Source of the DNA: Bacteroidota bacterium
GTDB lineage: Bacteria; Bacteroidota; Bacteroidia; Bacteroidales; UBA1715
DNA length: 10,191 nt
Assembly (NCBI GenBank): GCA_029266015.1
Contig: JAJUFK010000073.1
Location: forward strand, 1-10,191
Direction: 5' to 3'
Shown: in pieces, positions 7,289 through 10,191 of the stretch
How positions within the stretch are numbered: the first letter of the stretch is position 1
Layout: every line of letters begins with the position of its first letter
Notes under the pieces: model-generated
The model's database searches: none
What the model was told of the DNA's origin: nothing
The model's input: only the letters and a program-made list of their open reading frames with translations
Translations under genes and position numbers: made by a program

Positions 7289-7548
7289 GGATATTTAATT
7301 TGTAAAAAAAAATATTTTCACAAATTCTTTTCTATGAAACTTTATTTTGTTTTAAATACACTAAGGTTAGTGTTTCAAAATCTAACATTTTTCTTTTAAA
7401 ATATGCAGATAATATGTGTTGTATAATTATCTTTTGTATATTTGATAGTTGTATACTATGAATATACTGTGTTTGTAAGAAATCATATACGTATATTATG
7501 GTTACAGTGAGGTGTGTTGTAATATCCATGAAATAACGTATAAAGTAG
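7289..7548. other. AT-rich divergent intergenic region before the GH3 gene
   Basis: No gene is supported here. The only open frame (7332-7529, minus strand, 65 codons) has no family resemblance or promoter. Two symmetric sites could be operators: ACACTAA-GG-TTAGTGT at 7358-7373, and the 12-bp palindrome ATATACGTATAT at 7485-7496, which lies 52 bases before the GH3 start. I found no clean TAnnTTTG box for the GH3 gene; a TTTG at 7472-7475 is the best -33 candidate. Confidence 0.4.
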
Positions 7549-9795
7549 ATGAAAAAAATAGTAATAATTATGGTAATATCTACAATGAGTTTTGCTTGTT
7601 CGCAAAAATCAAAAAGTATTGATGAGAAAGTAAATGAATTGCTTTCGCGTATGACGTTAGATGAGAAGATAGGACAGTTGGTTCAATACAATGGTTTTTG
7701 GGATGCAACAGGTCCTGTTCCACAAGAATCTAATTCTAAAAGGAAGTATAACGATGTAAGGCAAGGTTTGGTTGGTTCAGTATTAAATGTATATGGTGTA
7801 GAACAGGTTCGTAAGTTACAAGAAATTGCTGTTACACAATCGCGATTGGGTATACCCCTTATATTTGGAATGGACGTAATTCATGGATATAAAACTGCGT
7901 TTCCTGTTCCTATAGCCGAAGCCGCAAGTTGGAATATGCAAACCATAGAACAAGCTGCACGTATATCGGCAACTGAAGCATCGGCAGCCGGAATTAATTG
8001 GACATTTGCTCCTATGCTCGATGTATCGCGTGATCCGCGGTGGGGACGGGTAATGGAAGGAGCTGGAGAAGACCCTTATTTGACTGCACAGGTAGGAATA
8101 GCTAAAATTAAAGGATTTCAAGGTACAGATTTATCGCATAGTCAAACTATAGCTGCATGTGCCAAACATTTTGCCGGATATGGTTTTCCAATAGCAGGAC
8201 GTGATTATAATACAGTAGATGTAAGTAAGGTTACACTATTCAATGATATATTGCCTCCGTTTAAAGCTGCTGTAGAAAATAATGTGGCAACAGTTATGAA
8301 TGCTTTTAATGTATTGAATGGTGTACCTTGTACCGGTAATTCATGGTTGGTTCGCGATGTTTTAAAAAATACATGGAATTTTAAAGGATTTGTGGTTTCT
8401 GACTGGGGGTCAATCATGGAAATGGCAACACATGGATATGCTCAGGACCGATATCATGCTGCACAGTTAGCTATAGAAGCAGGTTGCGATATGGATATGG
8501 AATCGTATGCATACAGAAATGATTTAAAAACACTTATTGAAAAAGGAGTAGTAAAAGAATCATTAATTGACGATGCTGTACGAAGAATATTGCGTATAAA
8601 ATTTGAAATGGGATTGTTTGATAATCCTTATAAATACTGTGACAAAGAACATGAAAAAGTTATATTGCAAAATACTGATTATTCAAAAGAAGCCTTGCAA
8701 AGTGCATTAGAAGCTATTGTGTTGTTGAAAAATGAACAATCGCTGCTGCCGTTATCAAAAAATCAAAAAAATATTGCTGTAATAGGAGCTTTGGCAAATG
8801 ATAAAGATACTCCGTTGGGAAATTGGAGAGCTCAAGCTGTTAAAAACAGTGCTGTTTCGGTACTCGAAGGTATATCTGTATATACTAATGATTATGTATA
8901 TGCTCAAGGAGCTTTAGTGCATACCAATGCTGCCGGATTTATTCATACTGTAAATATAAATACAACAGATAAAAGTGGATTTGCTCAAGCAATAGCAGTT
9001 GCAAAAAAAGCCGATGTAATAATTATGGTTTTAGGTGAAAATTGTTTTCAATCGGGCGAAGCACGAAGCCGTTCTGATATAGGATTACCCGGAGTACAAC
9101 AAGAATTACTTGAGGCTGTGTATGCAGTAAATAGAAATATAGTTTTGGTACTTATGAACGGACGACCTCTTACTATACCATGGGCAGGAGAACATATACC
9201 AGCAATAGTGGAAGCCTGGCAACTGGGGCAACAAAGCGGAAATGCAATAGCTCAAGTACTGTTTGGTGATTATAATCCGCAAGGTAAATTACCAATGTCG
9301 TTTCCTCGCAGTGTAGGACAAATACCTGTATATTATAATCATTTAAATACCGGTCGTCCCGAAGGATTTAATAAAGTATTTTGGTCGCACTATATGGATA
9401 TAGAAAACACCCCGTTATATTCATTTGGTCACGGATTAAGTTATACAACCTTTGCTTATTCAAATATTGTACTTAAAGAAACTAAAAAGGGAGAATATAC
9501 AATTACAGCACATATTACTAATACAGGAAACAGAACAGGTACAGAAACACCTCAGTTGTATATACGTGATGTGGTAGCGTCGGTTGTTCGTCCTGTAAAA
9601 GAATTAAAAGGGTTTACTAAAGTAACGCTTAGCCCCGGCGAAAGCAAACAAATAGAATTTAAATTGCAACGTGCCGATTTAGGATTTTATACAGAAACAG
9701 GTAAATTAAATGTAGAACCCGGTGATTTTGAAATAATGATAGGATCTAGTTCAAGTACTATTTTACTCAATACAAAACTAACACTTACAGAATAA
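7549..9795 (+). CDS. bglX: Glycoside hydrolase family 3 lipoprotein, BglX-like beta-glucosidase
   Basis: This exo-acting glycosidase probably releases glucose from the non-reducing ends of beta-glucosides or short glucans, though some relatives are xylosidases. It has 748 residues. Residues 1-17 are a lipoprotein signal peptide ending at C17 (MSFAC), so it is a membrane-anchored envelope enzyme. No acidic surface-export motif follows the cysteine (SQKSKS), which suggests a periplasmic location. The GH3 barrel covers about 25-360, with RDPRWGR (161-167), KHFAGYG (206-212) and nucleophile D285 in GFVVSDWGS. The second alpha/beta domain is at about 388-590, with the likely acid/base E504 in GEARSRSD. 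A fibronectin-III-like domain ends the protein (about 650-740). Length and order fit BglX. No SusC/SusD or other sugar genes adjoin, so no polysaccharide locus is evident. The start has no Shine-Dalgarno. Confidence 0.93.
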   Translation: MKKIVIIMVISTMSFACSQKSKSIDEKVNELLSRMTLDEKIGQLVQYNGFWDATGPVPQESNSKRKYNDVRQGLVGSVLNVYGVEQVRKLQEIAVTQSRLGIPLIFGMDVIHGYKTAFPVPIAEAASWNMQTIEQAARISATEASAAGINWTFAPMLDVSRDPRWGRVMEGAGEDPYLTAQVGIAKIKGFQGTDLSHSQTIAACAKHFAGYGFPIAGRDYNTVDVSKVTLFNDILPPFKAAVENNVATVMNAFNVLNGVPCTGNSWLVRDVLKNTWNFKGFVVSDWGSIMEMATHGYAQDRYHAAQLAIEAGCDMDMESYAYRNDLKTLIEKGVVKESLIDDAVRRILRIKFEMGLFDNPYKYCDKEHEKVILQNTDYSKEALQSALEAIVLLKNEQSLLPLSKNQKNIAVIGALANDKDTPLGNWRAQAVKNSAVSVLEGISVYTNDYVYAQGALVHTNAAGFIHTVNINTTDKSGFAQAIAVAKKADVIIMVLGENCFQSGEARSRSDIGLPGVQQELLEAVYAVNRNIVLVLMNGRPLTIPWAGEHIPAIVEAWQLGQQSGNAIAQVLFGDYNPQGKLPMSFPRSVGQIPVYYNHLNTGRPEGFNKVFWSHYMDIENTPLYSFGHGLSYTTFAYSNIVLKETKKGEYTITAHITNTGNRTGTETPQLYIRDVVASVVRPVKELKGFTKVTLSPGESKQIEFKLQRADLGFYTETGKLNVEPGDFEIMIGSSSSTILLNTKLTLTE

Positions 9796-9845
9796 GAATA
9801 GACATTGAAAAAAATTATGTTTACAAATCAATTTACACTGTCGTT

Positions 9846-9883
9846 AATTATTGTATAAACAATATTAAAATAAGACAATAATT
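9846..9883. repeat. Short inverted repeats between GH3 and nusB fragment
   Basis: AATTATTGT (9846-9854) and ACAATAATT (9875-9883) are exact inverted copies. A third copy of the core, ACAATA at 9859-9864, can form a hairpin with TATTGT (9849-9854) over an ATAA loop. It may be an operator or a weak stop after the GH3 gene; no T-tract makes it a clear terminator. In AT-rich DNA this could be chance. Confidence 0.35.
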
Positions 9884-9916
9884 GTGGATTAATAATAACC
9901 AATTAAAAATTAATAG

Positions 9917-9924
9917 TACATTTG
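9917..9924 (+). promoter_or_regulatory. -7 promoter box of the nusB fragment
   Basis: TACATTTG matches TAnnTTTG and would start transcription near 9930, about 22 bases before the ATG at 9952. No good -33 TTTG is present at the usual distance. Its presence suggests that the truncated gene was, or still is, transcribed. Confidence 0.5.
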
Positions 9925-9951
9925 CAGTCTAAAAAATAGAGTTTTTTTACA

Positions 9952-10113
9952 ATGATTAATAGACGTTTAATACGAATAAAGACTTTACAGACAGTATATT
10001 CTTATCGTAAAAGTGATACAAAGATTTTTGCAGAACACTACAAAGAATTTAACCATAGTATAGAAAAATCATACGAATTATATTTGTTGTTTTTGCAATT
10101 ATTTAGGCACTAA
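9952..10113 (+). pseudogene. nusB: Truncated transcription antitermination factor NusB, N-terminal part
   Basis: The 53-codon frame starts MINRRLIRIKTLQTVYSYRK and continues with FNHSIEKSYELYLLFLQL. This matches, by recognition, the N-terminus of Bacteroidetes NusB proteins, which begin MINRR-xx-RIK and are about 300 residues long. NusB binds boxA RNA with NusE during rRNA antitermination. Here the frame stops at TAA straight after LFRH, before the conserved NusB core, and neither other forward frame continues it. The last 11 bases overlap the end of the convergent gene on the other strand. The break therefore looks like a deletion or recombination joint, not a simple point frameshift. Whether a full nusB exists elsewhere cannot be seen. 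Confidence 0.65.
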
Positions 10114-10191
10114 CTTTGTTCTTATTTTTGGCTTTATTGCGATTTTTACCTTTTTGTTTATTATCGTTTGTTTTTATTGTCTGTTTTGGAA
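10103..10191 (-). CDS. C-terminal end of an unknown protein, partial
   Basis: An open minus-strand frame enters at the window edge and ends at TAA (10103-10105). The visible 28 residues are a low-complexity basic tail rich in Lys and Asn, finishing GKNRNKAKNKNKVSA. Such tails occur on RNA-binding proteins, for example DEAD-box helicases of Bacteroidetes, but the family cannot be identified from this piece. It converges on the nusB fragment and overlaps its last codons. Confidence 0.45.
   Translation of the reverse strand, partial: PKQTIKTNDNKQKGKNRNKAKNKNKVSA

Noticed and set aside
7332..7529. 65-codon open frame on the minus strand between DUF3276 and GH3
   Set aside because: AT-rich, no family resemblance, no promoter box at the start, and it lies in a divergent control region.

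Overview
The window looks like chromosomal DNA from a member of the Bacteroidota, probably Bacteroidales-like. Four things point there: TAnnTTTG-type -7 promoter boxes at most gene starts, few Shine-Dalgarno sequences, a PUR-alpha-like DUF3276 protein, and a NusB start of the Bacteroidetes type. The DNA is AT-rich throughout. I cannot name the genus.

Left part (1-4482): the main item is a type II-C CRISPR effector module. A complete 1277-residue Cas9 gene lies on the minus strand (482-4315). A short tracrRNA gene sits head to head with it on the plus strand (about 4407-4479), with its own promoter and an intrinsic terminator. No CRISPR array and no cas1 or cas2 are visible. Where the adaptation genes would usually follow cas9 there is a C-terminally truncated Y1/HUH transposase of the RAYT type (99-338), and beyond it a perfect 36-bp palindrome (51-86).

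Middle part (4483-7251): a tight minus-strand operon encodes pyrB (aspartate carbamoyltransferase, catalytic), pyrI (its regulatory subunit) and an SDR-family NAD-dependent epimerase/dehydratase-like protein. The pyrB promoter is built into the terminator hairpin of the upstream DUF3276 gene and leaves almost no 5' leader. The operon has no clear terminator of its own before the tracrRNA and cas9, so read-through could cross the tracrRNA in antisense and enter cas9.

Right part (7549-10191): a glycoside hydrolase family 3 lipoprotein (BglX-like beta-glucosidase) stands alone on the plus strand. After it comes the first part of a nusB gene with its promoter, stopping after 53 codons. It runs directly into the Lys/Asn-rich C-terminal end of a convergent minus-strand gene that leaves the window. 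This looks like a rearrangement junction.

The best candidates for follow-up are the Cas9/tracrRNA module beside a transposase remnant instead of adaptation genes, the promoter-in-terminator arrangement at pyrB, and the truncated nusB.
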